Shown here piece by piece: positions 37,262 through 45,876 of a stretch of DNA of 64,000 bases (the first letter of the stretch is position 1; each line of letters begins with the position of its first letter). The notes under the pieces are model-generated. The model saw only the letters and a list, made by a program, of their open reading frames with translations. It did not search any database and was not told the origin of the DNA. The translations under genes were made by a program, and so were the position numbers. Origin of the DNA: Gynuella sp050296195 (lineage in GTDB: Bacteria; Pseudomonadota; Gammaproteobacteria; Pseudomonadales; Natronospirillaceae); the NCBI RefSeq assembly GCF_050296195.1, contig NZ_JBNKRB010000062.1. One strand, written 5' to 3'.

Positions 37262-39661
37262 TCAATTCACAGACAACAATTCCAACCGTGACAGGTTACC
37301 GGCTTTGACATCTGTTCTGGCGGCACAAAGCAAGAGCCTGGCTGATTCAATCTCTGGTGACTCCAGTACCCGTGCTTTAAAAGCAGTAGCGCGATTATTG
37401 GCCAGAGTCAAAAGCTGGTCAGTCTGTTGTTCAGTCAGTGGGGCTTCGGCACCAATATCGGCCGGAATAACAACCGGACATATTTTCACCCGCAAACCTG
37501 GTTTATCCATCATCAATCGGCTCAACTGGTCAACAAATAGCTGCTGTGATTCACCCACCTCAACCTGTGCAGTCTCATATGGCAGATCCTCAAAACGCAC
37601 TTTCAGCGCATAAGATCCAGCCGCCATAGAGACCTTGACTACCTGCGCGTAAGGGACAAAAGTATTGATCAGATAATTTCTGGTTTGCATCATAACGGCT
37701 TTTTTAACGACCAGCCCCAAAATATACTGCACACCAAAACTGGGGTCTTCAAGATCTCCTTTCACGGGAACCTTCAAGTGAATATCACCATGTCGGTCCT
37801 TGAGCATTCCCAAAGCCACGTTCAGGGGAACGGCAGTTTGTCCAATAATATTGGTTTCTTCAGATTGATTCTGGCTGGCGGTAAAATCCGCACCTCTGAT
37901 CGTCACATCCGCAACTGAGTCAATTTTTGATGCCCGAATAGTCCCATTGAAGTCTGTATCCAGTTGTCCAGCTTTAAATTCAAAGTCCAGGGCTTTAGCC
38001 AGATAGCTACGAACATCCGGTAACGAAAACTCCGCTATGTGTGCCTGAATATTCGCATTAACATCATCCCCGAAAGGCTGCACATCGCCATTTACGGCAA
38101 AGTTGAAGTAGCTGTCATCCTTTAATTCCAATGCATAATCAATATATTGCTCGGTATTCTGCATATCGATATTGGTTATGGACAAGCGGGTTACTTCAAG
38201 ACGCTTTTTAAACGCTGGATGCTGGTTGCCGTCTTCAATCTCTATCTGCCAGGGTTGAGAATTTTCTATTTTCCCAATTCGAACGCCCGGAACAGGTTCA
38301 GCGGCCTGCGCGGCCTCCGTTTTTTCCGTTTCAAGGACCTCCTCTACTTCAGTGGTTTCCTGCCCAGTCGCTGTGTCACTCAGTTCAACCAGATTTGCGA
38401 GTCCTGAATCATTTAAATAGACATTGAAACGACTGGCACCAATACCAACATGACCGATGGTCAAAACATTTGAAGCGAACTCGAACGGCGCCAGTTCAAG
38501 TTCTTGTATGTCAATCAATGCGCTCTTTTTTTGTGCCTCACCATCCTGTTTTGGCGAGGAAAATACGATATCACTGAACATCATGACAGGTGTCTGGTAA
38601 CTGACATCATTTCCAATCAGAGAAACTTCCCCCGGTTCCGGTTCAAAACTTCCCAGCGAAGCCAGAATATCATCAGAGGCCGCTGGGCGAATCAGCAGAC
38701 CAGTCAGAACCGTTTTCAACTGTCCCTTCATTTTCATTTCTCCGTCAGCGGGAACCTCCAGCTGCCAATGAGTGAGATTCATCTGCAGATCCTGCATGGA
38801 AGCGTTCACATCATTATTCTGATAACCAAGCTCGTTTAGACCTAGCATAACCTTTGAGTCAGTCAGATTCAGAGCCTGGGCACTCTGATGAATGTTTGCC
38901 TCTAGTGCCAGCGCCACCTCTCCGGCAATCCGATCTGATTGCTGCGGTAGCAGATACTGATAATTCGCCAGATTCAGCTGCTTCAAATTCAGATCAACTT
39001 GAGCGGAGAGGTTTTCTGGTCGATAGTCCACCTCAGCATCAATCGTTAAGCTGGCACCGTTAATTAACAGCCTGCCGGAGATATCCGAACGACCGGCGCT
39101 GTTTTGATAACGACTTTGAGTAATATTCATCTGCTCAATGATTACGGTGTTAACCTGATCCAGATAAGTAAAAGACAGCGTTATATTGTTCAATTCAATA
39201 TCCGGCGCGAGAAACAGCAGTCCCCCACTTTCTTCATTTTCAACTGTTGTTGACGGTGCAGCAGCCTCCGGTGGTGTATCTGACCCGGTTGTATCAAAAT
39301 CAAACCCTGCTACAGATACCTGCTGCCCGCTATAACTACCGGCTACTGTCAGCCCCTCCATGTAGACCTTGGTTACCTGTACTTCACGAAATAGCATCCG
39401 AAACAGGCTGTAGCGAAGCTCAAGACTCTGCAGCTCCAGCGGGGTTTCCTGTCCTTTGAGTAATTGAAGCTGACGGATATTGATGACAGAACGGAACGGA
39501 TTTAATCGAATAGCACTATCGTCTGTCAGATGAATACCTGATGGCTCTAACAGATGATTCAATGTGACTCTCGAAATCGCTGGAGAGAATATCCAGATCG
39601 ACAGACAAATCAGTATTAGCAGCGCAGCAAATAGTATGGAAACTCGTTTTAGCCAAATCAT
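37262..39661 (-). CDS. Large DUF748 (AsmA-like) envelope protein
   Basis: A 799-residue protein with one N-terminal transmembrane anchor (about 5-30) and a long periplasmic beta-rich body. It contains DUF748 landmarks such as ELNNITLSFTYLDQVNT, QDLQMNLTHWQLEV, VPLNVALGMLKDRHGDIHLK and a C-terminal FVPYAQVVK...DLPYETAQVEV. The protein family is related to AsmA/TamB-type bridge proteins thought to move phospholipids between membranes, so such a role is inferred from family membership. The gene is alone, convergent with queE. Confidence 0.88.
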   Translation of the reverse strand: MIWLKRVSILFAALLILICLSIWIFSPAISRVTLNHLLEPSGIHLTDDSAIRLNPFRSVINIRQLQLLKGQETPLELQSLELRYSLFRMLFREVQVTKVYMEGLTVAGSYSGQQVSVAGFDFDTTGSDTPPEAAAPSTTVENEESGGLLFLAPDIELNNITLSFTYLDQVNTVIIEQMNITQSRYQNSAGRSDISGRLLINGASLTIDAEVDYRPENLSAQVDLNLKQLNLANYQYLLPQQSDRIAGEVALALEANIHQSAQALNLTDSKVMLGLNELGYQNNDVNASMQDLQMNLTHWQLEVPADGEMKMKGQLKTVLTGLLIRPAASDDILASLGSFEPEPGEVSLIGNDVSYQTPVMMFSDIVFSSPKQDGEAQKKSALIDIQELELAPFEFASNVLTIGHVGIGASRFNVYLNDSGLANLVELSDTATGQETTEVEEVLETEKTEAAQAAEPVPGVRIGKIENSQPWQIEIEDGNQHPAFKKRLEVTRLSITNIDMQNTEQYIDYALELKDDSYFNFAVNGDVQPFGDDVNANIQAHIAEFSLPDVRSYLAKALDFEFKAGQLDTDFNGTIRASKIDSVADVTIRGADFTASQNQSEETNIIGQTAVPLNVALGMLKDRHGDIHLKVPVKGDLEDPSFGVQYILGLVVKKAVMMQTRNYLINTFVPYAQVVKVSMAAGSYALKVRFEDLPYETAQVEVGESQQLFVDQLSRLMMDKPGLRVKICPVVIPADIGAEAPLTEQQTDQLLTLANNRATAFKARVLESPEIESARLLLCAARTDVKAGNLSRLELLSVN

Positions 39662-39855
39662 TTTTTCTTTCGCGGGTCAGTAGAAGAGGAAATTGTAGCG
39701 TCACCTGTATTCATTAAGATGACATGCTATCGATCATATCAGCCGCAGCAGAAAAAGACAGCGTGAACCAGGCACCGATTTCAGCGTCTGCGACTTGTTT
39801 TTATTTGTCCATTGGCTAGTCTTCCAGGTTCAAAAATTGGAACGATAAAATAGTC

Positions 39856-40728
39856 ATGACACTTAAGTATTTTCTGTTAGGTATGCCAGTTCTGGTAGCA
39901 GTTTCATTTACCAGCTGCCAGGAAATTAATAATGTTGATGAGCAGACATCGGACCAGACGGAGGACTCTAGTAACCAGGAATCTTCCAAAGACCCGTCAT
40001 GGTATAAACCTGCTGTCGGCGTGCGCTGGCAGTGGCAATTACAGAAAACCCTGGATATAAACTATAACGTCGATATTTATGATATCGACCTGTTCGATAC
40101 CAGCAAAGAGACCATAGCCACACTGCAAAGTACTGGGAAAAAAGTCATCTGTTACTTCTCTGCAGGATCCTATGAAGACTGGCGCGACGATGAAAATCAG
40201 TTCAACGAAGCAGATAAAGGCGCCAAGCTGGATGATTGGGAGGGTGAGCGCTGGCTGGATATTCGCTCCAGCAATGTCCGTCGTATCATGACTAAGCGGC
40301 TTGATCTGGCAAAAGAAAAAGGCTGTGACGGCGTTGAGCCAGATAACATGGATGGTTATCAAAACAATCCCGGCTTCAATCTGACAGCCAACGACCAATT
40401 GGATTACAACCGGTTTATCGCCACTGAATCCCATCAACGTCTATTATCCGTTGGCTTGAAAAATGATCTTGATCAGGTAGCGAAACTGGTGAGTTATTTC
40501 GATTTTTCAGTGAACGAGCAATGCTTCGAATATGATGAGTGTGATCTGTTGAAGCCATTTATTGATGCCGGAAAACCGGTTCTGAATGCGGAATACAATA
40601 GTAAGTATCGCAACAATACTAATACTCGCAACAACCTGTGCAACCAGTCAGTCAACATGCAGTTCAGCACACTGATATTGCCAATTGCGCTGGATGACAG
40701 TTATAGAGACAGCTGTCTTACCCCTTAA
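39856..40728 (+). CDS. GH114-family lipoprotein, endo-alpha-1,4-polygalactosaminidase-like
   Basis: A 290-residue lipoprotein (lipobox FTSC, Cys21) with an acidic linker followed by the GH114 TIM-barrel: WYKPAVGVRWQWQLQ, VDIYDIDLFDTS, KKVICYFSAGSYEDWR, the catalytic-region EKGCDGVEPDNMDGY and NEQCFEYDEC. Such proteins cleave galactosaminogalactan-type polymers in fungi and are common in saccharolytic bacteria. Substrate is inferred only from family. Monocistronic; divergent from the DUF748 gene. Confidence 0.88.
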   Translation: MTLKYFLLGMPVLVAVSFTSCQEINNVDEQTSDQTEDSSNQESSKDPSWYKPAVGVRWQWQLQKTLDINYNVDIYDIDLFDTSKETIATLQSTGKKVICYFSAGSYEDWRDDENQFNEADKGAKLDDWEGERWLDIRSSNVRRIMTKRLDLAKEKGCDGVEPDNMDGYQNNPGFNLTANDQLDYNRFIATESHQRLLSVGLKNDLDQVAKLVSYFDFSVNEQCFEYDECDLLKPFIDAGKPVLNAEYNSKYRNNTNTRNNLCNQSVNMQFSTLILPIALDDSYRDSCLTP

Positions 40729-40762
40729 TAACTTTGTATTCTCAGGTCTTCGCGACCAAGAC

Positions 40763-40787
40763 AGCCGGGAACCTAAGGTTCCCGGCT
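40763..40787. terminator. Bidirectional hairpin between convergent genes
   Basis: AGCCGGGAACC pairs perfectly with GGTTCCCGGCT around TAA. It lies between the GH114 gene and the convergent SQR gene, so it can serve both strands although neither side carries a T-run. Confidence 0.65.
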
Positions 40788-40816
40788 ACTACAATCAAAT
40801 ACAAGTAGTCCCAGGG

Positions 40817-42100
40817 TTAATGGTTTTGAGGATCTTTAAGCTTCACGATACCTAAAGATTTCAAAATCATCCGTTCATATAACGGTTCACTGACACCGGT
40901 ACGGACTTTTCTCAAGAAATATTTCTCAAACGCAACTTTGGCCACATGCACCCATTTCCCGCTTTTCATCCAGTTCACATTTCTTGGAGGAATTTGCGGC
41001 ATGGCAACAAACGCTACGCCAGTATCCCCCATATCCGCCAGACAAATTGCATTCCAGGTGGCTTTGGCTTTCTCCGGTTTATCGTCCAGTCGGGCACGTA
41101 TATTATGTGCCGTTGCTGTCACCATGCTCTCAATCATAAAGCCGGTCTTCGGCACACCGGTGGGTACAGGTGTTGGTTTTTTAGGAGCAATAGCCACCGC
41201 CACCCCGATTCCCCAAATATTCCGATAGGTCGGATTGCATTGGTGCTCATCGATGATGACAAAGCCTCTTGGGTTAACCAGTCCCTCTATCCCTTTCAAA
41301 GCATCGATACCGGTAAAAGCCGGTAACATCATGGAGTACCCAAAAGGCAACTCATGACGTTTTTTCTCCTGCCCAGTGTCATCACACTCGATGACATACA
41401 TGATGCCATCTTCAACTTTCTCAACTTTGGCATTACAGATCCAATCAATATGGCGACTGCGTAGCTCGGACTCCATCATAGTCTTACTATCGCCAACACC
41501 GTCCAAACCCAAATGGCCAATATAAGGCTCTGGAGTGACAAACGTCATGGGCACCTGATCACGCATTTTTCGATCACGTAGATCCTTATCCATAATAAAG
41601 GCAAATTCATACGCCGGTCCAAAGCAGGAGGCTCCTTGTACTGCTCCAACGACTATTGGCCCGGGTTGCTCGACAAATTTCAGCCATTCATCCCGTGCGG
41701 CCTCGGCATGATCTACATGACAGACAGATTGGGTATAGCCCTCTGGTCCCAAACCTGGGATTTCGTCAAATGCGAGTCGTGGACCGGTTGAAATAATCAA
41801 ATGGTCATAACTGACGGTTGCACCGGTATTCAGTTCTATCAGATTCTGCTCGGGCACAATTCTTATTACGCTGGCAACGATCAGTTCTACTTTACGTTTT
41901 TTAAGCGGTCCTGCCAGCGGTACGGTAATTTCCTCTCGTTTTCGCCAGTTAACTGCTATCCAGGGATTGGAAGGAACAAAGTGAAAATAATCCTTGTCAC
42001 TGATCATGATTACCTGATCTTTTGATCCGACAATATCTTTCATTTCAAATGCCATGGGCATTCCGCCCAGACCAGCACCGATAATTACAATAGCCGCCAT
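40817..42100 (-). CDS. sqr: Sulfide:quinone oxidoreductase
   Basis: A 427-residue FAD-dependent membrane-associated oxidoreductase that oxidises sulfide to sulfane sulfur and reduces the quinone pool. GxGxxG is IIGAGLGGMP (8-16). Three cysteines of the family are present: Cys127 (SVCHVDH), Cys159 (QGASCFGPAYEF) and Cys353 (NAICLADMGD), matching the three catalytic/redox positions of type I SQR. WICNAKVEKVEDG and the C-terminal amphipathic KYFLRKVRTG also fit. No sulfur dioxygenase or rhodanese is adjacent. In a heterotroph it would mainly detoxify sulfide. Confidence 0.86.
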   Translation of the reverse strand: MAAIVIIGAGLGGMPMAFEMKDIVGSKDQVIMISDKDYFHFVPSNPWIAVNWRKREEITVPLAGPLKKRKVELIVASVIRIVPEQNLIELNTGATVSYDHLIISTGPRLAFDEIPGLGPEGYTQSVCHVDHAEAARDEWLKFVEQPGPIVVGAVQGASCFGPAYEFAFIMDKDLRDRKMRDQVPMTFVTPEPYIGHLGLDGVGDSKTMMESELRSRHIDWICNAKVEKVEDGIMYVIECDDTGQEKKRHELPFGYSMMLPAFTGIDALKGIEGLVNPRGFVIIDEHQCNPTYRNIWGIGVAVAIAPKKPTPVPTGVPKTGFMIESMVTATAHNIRARLDDKPEKAKATWNAICLADMGDTGVAFVAMPQIPPRNVNWMKSGKWVHVAKVAFEKYFLRKVRTGVSEPLYERMILKSLGIVKLKDPQNH

Positions 42101-42397
42101 TACCTCTCTCCTTTTTTCAAAATTGTTATGGTTATTAATGATGGGAGAACAACCGAGTTTCAGTGTAGATCAATTTAATAAACAATAATTTAGAATTAAC
42201 TAATATAAAAAGCAATGAAAAATATAGATACTTACAAAATTGAACGTCCAATAAATTCATTTACGCATGATAAAAAACAACGGAGATAGACCAAAAACCC
42301 CAGATACAGTCGGGAGAATCAGCACATATGATACATCTCGCATACAGAGATCAGCATTGGAAAGTAAAAACAAAGGGAAGGTATATTATAACAGCTA
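42101..42397. other. Intergenic region upstream of sqr
   Basis: About 300 AT-rich bp between the sqr start and the mvaT-like terminator. It must contain the sqr promoter. Nothing else is recognised. Confidence 0.4.
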
Positions 42398-42420
42398 AAA
42401 AAAAGGCGCCTATTGGCGCC
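42398..42420 (-). terminator. Rho-independent terminator of the mvaT-like gene
   Basis: On the minus strand GGCGCC AATA GGCGCC, followed by TTTTTTTT. It lies 15 bp after the mvaT-like stop codon. Confidence 0.92.
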
Positions 42421-42434
42421 CCTTTCTACAGATT

Positions 42435-42926
42435 TTAGTCCTGCTTCCAGGCTACCACGGTTTCGTAGCCATATTCATCAAGCCAGGCATCCAGCTCTTT
42501 TGGATTACGGCGTTTTTTCTCAACTGTCTGTTGAGTATGAGGATTGGTATACATACCAATTTCCAGTTTGGGCTGTTCTTTTTTTACGACAACCGCCTTT
42601 TTTCCGCCTTTAGCAGACTTACGTTTTCCAGAAACAAGACCATTTTCACGCGCATAAAGCTTGCCCATCAGCTCTTTAATTTCATGGAAACTACCTGGTT
42701 GGATCGCTTCACCAGACAGTTTTTCAAGCCATTTGTAGATATCCACGCTTTTTAGCAAAAACAGGTCATATTCGGTCAGACCGTATTCATCAAAAATACG
42801 CTGCAGAGCTTCGTCAAAGGCGTTAAACCCTTCTTCCCGCCTAAGCGCTTCCTGCTTCCTGCGTTCCAGTTCTTCAATATTTTTTTTCAGTTCCTGAATC
42901 TGCTTATCGTAATCGACGTCGATCAT
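42435..42926 (-). CDS. MvaT-like H-NS family nucleoid protein
   Basis: A 163-residue protein with an N-terminal coiled coil (IDVDYDKQIQELKKNIEEL to about 35) for dimerisation, a middle Lys-rich linker (KRKSAKGGKKAVVVKK) and a C-terminal DNA-binding domain YTNPHTQQTVEKKRRN-PKELDAWLDEYG, near-identical in form to MvaT of pseudomonads. About 40 extra residues (FNAFDEALQRIFDEYGLTEYDLFLLKSVDI region) separate coil and linker compared with 124-residue MvaT. It probably silences AT-rich DNA such as the horizontally acquired stretches in this window (inference). Confidence 0.82.
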   Translation of the reverse strand: MIDVDYDKQIQELKKNIEELERRKQEALRREEGFNAFDEALQRIFDEYGLTEYDLFLLKSVDIYKWLEKLSGEAIQPGSFHEIKELMGKLYARENGLVSGKRKSAKGGKKAVVVKKEQPKLEIGMYTNPHTQQTVEKKRRNPKELDAWLDEYGYETVVAWKQD

Positions 42927-42945
42927 ATTCGACTCCTGTATATTC

Positions 42946-44448
42946 TTACTTTTGCGTCAATGGCTTCATATGTGGAAATAAAATTACATCTTTAATTGTG
43001 CTTGCATCATTAAAGAACATAATTAACCGGTCAACTCCGATACCCTCTCCCGCCGTCGGAGGCAGCCCATACTCCAATGCGTTGATGTAATCTGCGTCAT
43101 AGAACATAGCTTCATCATCGCCGGCATCTTTTTCTGCTACCTGTTGTTGAAAACGTTGAGCCTGATCGATTGGATCATTCAATTCAGAAAAGCCATTGGC
43201 CAGCTCACGCCCACCAATGAAAAATTCAAAACGATCCGTGATTAATGCATTCTGGTCATTGGCACGTGCCAGTGGTGAAATTTCAGCGGGATATTGGGTA
43301 ATGAATATCGGGCCTTTCAGATTTTCTTCTACGGTAGCCTCAAATATCTCAGTTTGAACCTTACCGATACCCCAGCTGTCTTTCACTGAAATACCCAGTT
43401 TAGTCGCCACTTGAGTGGCATTTTCAACAGTGGCGAGATCATCAGGCGTCAAATCGGGGTTATAATGCAGAATGGATTCCACCATGCTCATACGTGCAAA
43501 CGGCTGCGAAAAGTCATATTCCTCACCCTGATAGACGATCTGCAGTGACCCCAGAATATCCAAAGCCAGTTTACGCAGTAACGCTTCAGTCAAATCGATC
43601 AGATCGTTGTAATCTGCATACGCCTGATAGAATTCGAGCATGGTAAACTCAGGGTTATGTCGGGTAGACACTCCTTCATTACGGAAGTTCCGATTGATCT
43701 CAAACACCCGTTCAAAACCACCCACAACAAGACGCTTCAAATAAAGCTCAGGGGCGATCCGCAGGTACATGTCTATATCCATGCTGTTATGATGGGTAAT
43801 AAACGGTTTAGCGGTAGCGCCACCAGGAATCACCTGTAACATCGGCGTTTCAACTTCCATGAAGTCGCGCGACTTAAGGAAATCACGGATAGCGTCGATG
43901 ATCTTCGACCGTGTCACAAACGCTTTGCGGGTCTCATCGCTCATGATCAGGTCAACATAGCGCTGACGGTATTTCATCTCCTGATCTGACAGTCCATGGT
44001 ACTTATCCGGCAATGGCCGCAGAGATTTGGTCAGGATCCGGAAGTCACTCAACTGTTCGATATTCACGTACAGTTCACCTTTACCGGATTTGTGCAGCTC
44101 TCCTGTGGCACCGATGATGTCGCCGATATCCAGCAACTGCCAGTCATCGCTCTCTTTTTGCAACGGTTTGCCAACATAGACCTGAATAACAGCGTCGGAA
44201 CCATCCCGGATGGCGACAAAAGGGCCACCACGACGAACAACACGTCCGGCAACGGCCACTTGAATCTTCTTCTCAACCAAAGCATCTTTATCCAATTCAC
44301 CGTACTCGGCCTGCAGATCGGCGGCCATGTGTTTTCGACGGAAATCGTTGGGGAATGCAACGCCTCTTAATTCAGCAAGTTTGTTCAGCTTCTGCTTACG
44401 CTCGGCAATGATATGATTTTCTTCAGAATGATTTTGCTGATCAGACAT
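42946..44448 (-). CDS. lysS: Lysyl-tRNA synthetase, class II
   Basis: A 500-residue class IIb synthetase: N-terminal OB-fold anticodon-binding domain (about 55-160, GRVVRRGGPFVAIRDGS) and a catalytic domain with motif 1 (DFLKSRDFMEVETPMLQ), motif 2 (FRNEGVSTRHNPEFTMLEF) and motif 3 (GLPPTAGEGIGVDRLIM). Normal length. It follows prfB by 115 bp on the same strand, the usual gammaproteobacterial order. Confidence 0.97.
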   Translation of the reverse strand: MSDQQNHSEENHIIAERKQKLNKLAELRGVAFPNDFRRKHMAADLQAEYGELDKDALVEKKIQVAVAGRVVRRGGPFVAIRDGSDAVIQVYVGKPLQKESDDWQLLDIGDIIGATGELHKSGKGELYVNIEQLSDFRILTKSLRPLPDKYHGLSDQEMKYRQRYVDLIMSDETRKAFVTRSKIIDAIRDFLKSRDFMEVETPMLQVIPGGATAKPFITHHNSMDIDMYLRIAPELYLKRLVVGGFERVFEINRNFRNEGVSTRHNPEFTMLEFYQAYADYNDLIDLTEALLRKLALDILGSLQIVYQGEEYDFSQPFARMSMVESILHYNPDLTPDDLATVENATQVATKLGISVKDSWGIGKVQTEIFEATVEENLKGPIFITQYPAEISPLARANDQNALITDRFEFFIGGRELANGFSELNDPIDQAQRFQQQVAEKDAGDDEAMFYDADYINALEYGLPPTAGEGIGVDRLIMFFNDASTIKDVILFPHMKPLTQK

Positions 44449-44562
44449 AACGAATAATTTCCAATATGCAATGGTTTGGTTGTTAAAGTCCGGTTGAAGG
44501 TATCAACCGGAGAGTAAGTCCGGATATTTTTCAATATCCGGACAACGCCTCAGGAGCCGGAT

Positions 44563-45658
44563 TTAAAGCCCCTGTTTGAGCGATGCTTCGATAAAACGAT
44601 CCAGATCACCGTCAAGAACAGCCTGTGTATTCCGGGTTTCAACGCCGGTGCGCAAGTCCTTGATTCGGGCATCATCAAGCACATACGAACGAATCTGACT
44701 GCCCCAGCCGATATCTGACTTACTGTCTTCCACGGTCTGGGCTGCTTCATTCCGCTTCTGTAATTCAAGCTCATACAACTTGGCCTTAAGCTGCTTCATG
44801 GCTTGATCTTTGTTTTTGTGCTGTGAACGGTCATTTTGACATTGAGTAACCAGACCGGTCGGCAAGTGGGTAATCCGAACTGCAGATTCAGTCCGGTTAA
44901 CGTGCTGACCACCGGCTCCGGAAGCACGATAGACGTCAATACGCAGATCTGCCGGATTAATTTCAATATCAATATTGTCGTCCACTTCGGGAGATACGAA
45001 TACCGAAGAAAAAGAGGTATGACGTCGGTTACCGGAATCGAATGGCGATTTTCGTACCAGCCGGTGAACACCCGTTTCGGTCCGCAACCACCCATAGGCG
45101 TATTCACCTTCGAAGCGTATGGTGGCGGATTTGGCACCGGCCACTTCACCAGCGGAGTATTCCATCAGTTCGGTTTTGAAGCCTTTGTCTTCACCCCAGC
45201 GCAAGTACATCCGCAATAGCATTTCGGCCCAGTCCTGGGCTTCTGTACCACCAGATCCCGCCTGGATATCAAGATAAGCGTTATTAGGATCCATGGGATG
45301 GGCAAACATGCGACGGAACTCCAGTACCGCCAGTTGCTGCTCCAGCTTTTCCAGTTCTGAGGAAATATCCGCCACGGCGGCTTCATCGTTTTCCTCAACC
45401 GCAAAATCCAATAATTCTGCGCTGTCTGACAAACCGGAATCCAGATCCTCGATGGTTTTAACGATGGCTTCGAGACTAGAACGCTCCTGACCCAGCTTTT
45501 GGGCATTTTCAGGGTCGTCCCATATTTTGGAGTCTCCGAGCAATAATTCGACTTCGGTCAGTCGTTCTTTCTTATTTTCGTAGTCAAAGATACCCCCTAA
45601 GCACGCTGGTGCGCTCAGTCAGGTCCTTGATCTGTTCTCGAATTGGATTAACTTCCAC
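44563..45658 (-). CDS. prfB: Peptide chain release factor 2, +1 programmed frameshift
   Basis: RF2 recognises UAA and UGA stops. The gene reads from a GTG at 45658 (AAAGGA upstream) for 24 codons, EVNPIREQIKDLTERT, then meets CTT TGA C at 45584-45586 where the ribosome must shift +1 and continue GAC TAC, giving 364 residues in total, against 365 in E. coli. The frame after the shift carries the SPF tripeptide that reads the stop codon (RKSPFDSGNRR) and the GGQ motif (GAGGQHVNRTESAV). The internal SD-like AGGGGG stimulates the shift. Co-oriented with lysS. Confidence 0.97.
45583..45598 (-). other. RF2 +1 frameshift site
   Basis: AGGGGGTATCTTTGAC on the minus strand is identical to the E. coli prfB site: an internal Shine-Dalgarno AGGGGG, spacer TAT, slippery CTT, in-frame TGA and following C. 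It makes RF2 synthesis inversely dependent on RF2 level. Confidence 0.97.
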
Positions 45659-45876
45659 GTATATTTTTCCTTTCGCTATTTGCTTTTAAAGCGGTCAAAT
45701 AAAAGGGAGGCGGATATTATCGGATTCAGGATTTAATTTGTAGCAGAAAGAATAAATTTTAACAGTTTTATAAATCCAATTATTTATCCAATAAGGATTT
45801 ATATCCGCTTAATTTCGTAATACGACAAAGCACTGACAAATAAATCAAAATATCCGATCTGATTCCTGATGATCAC

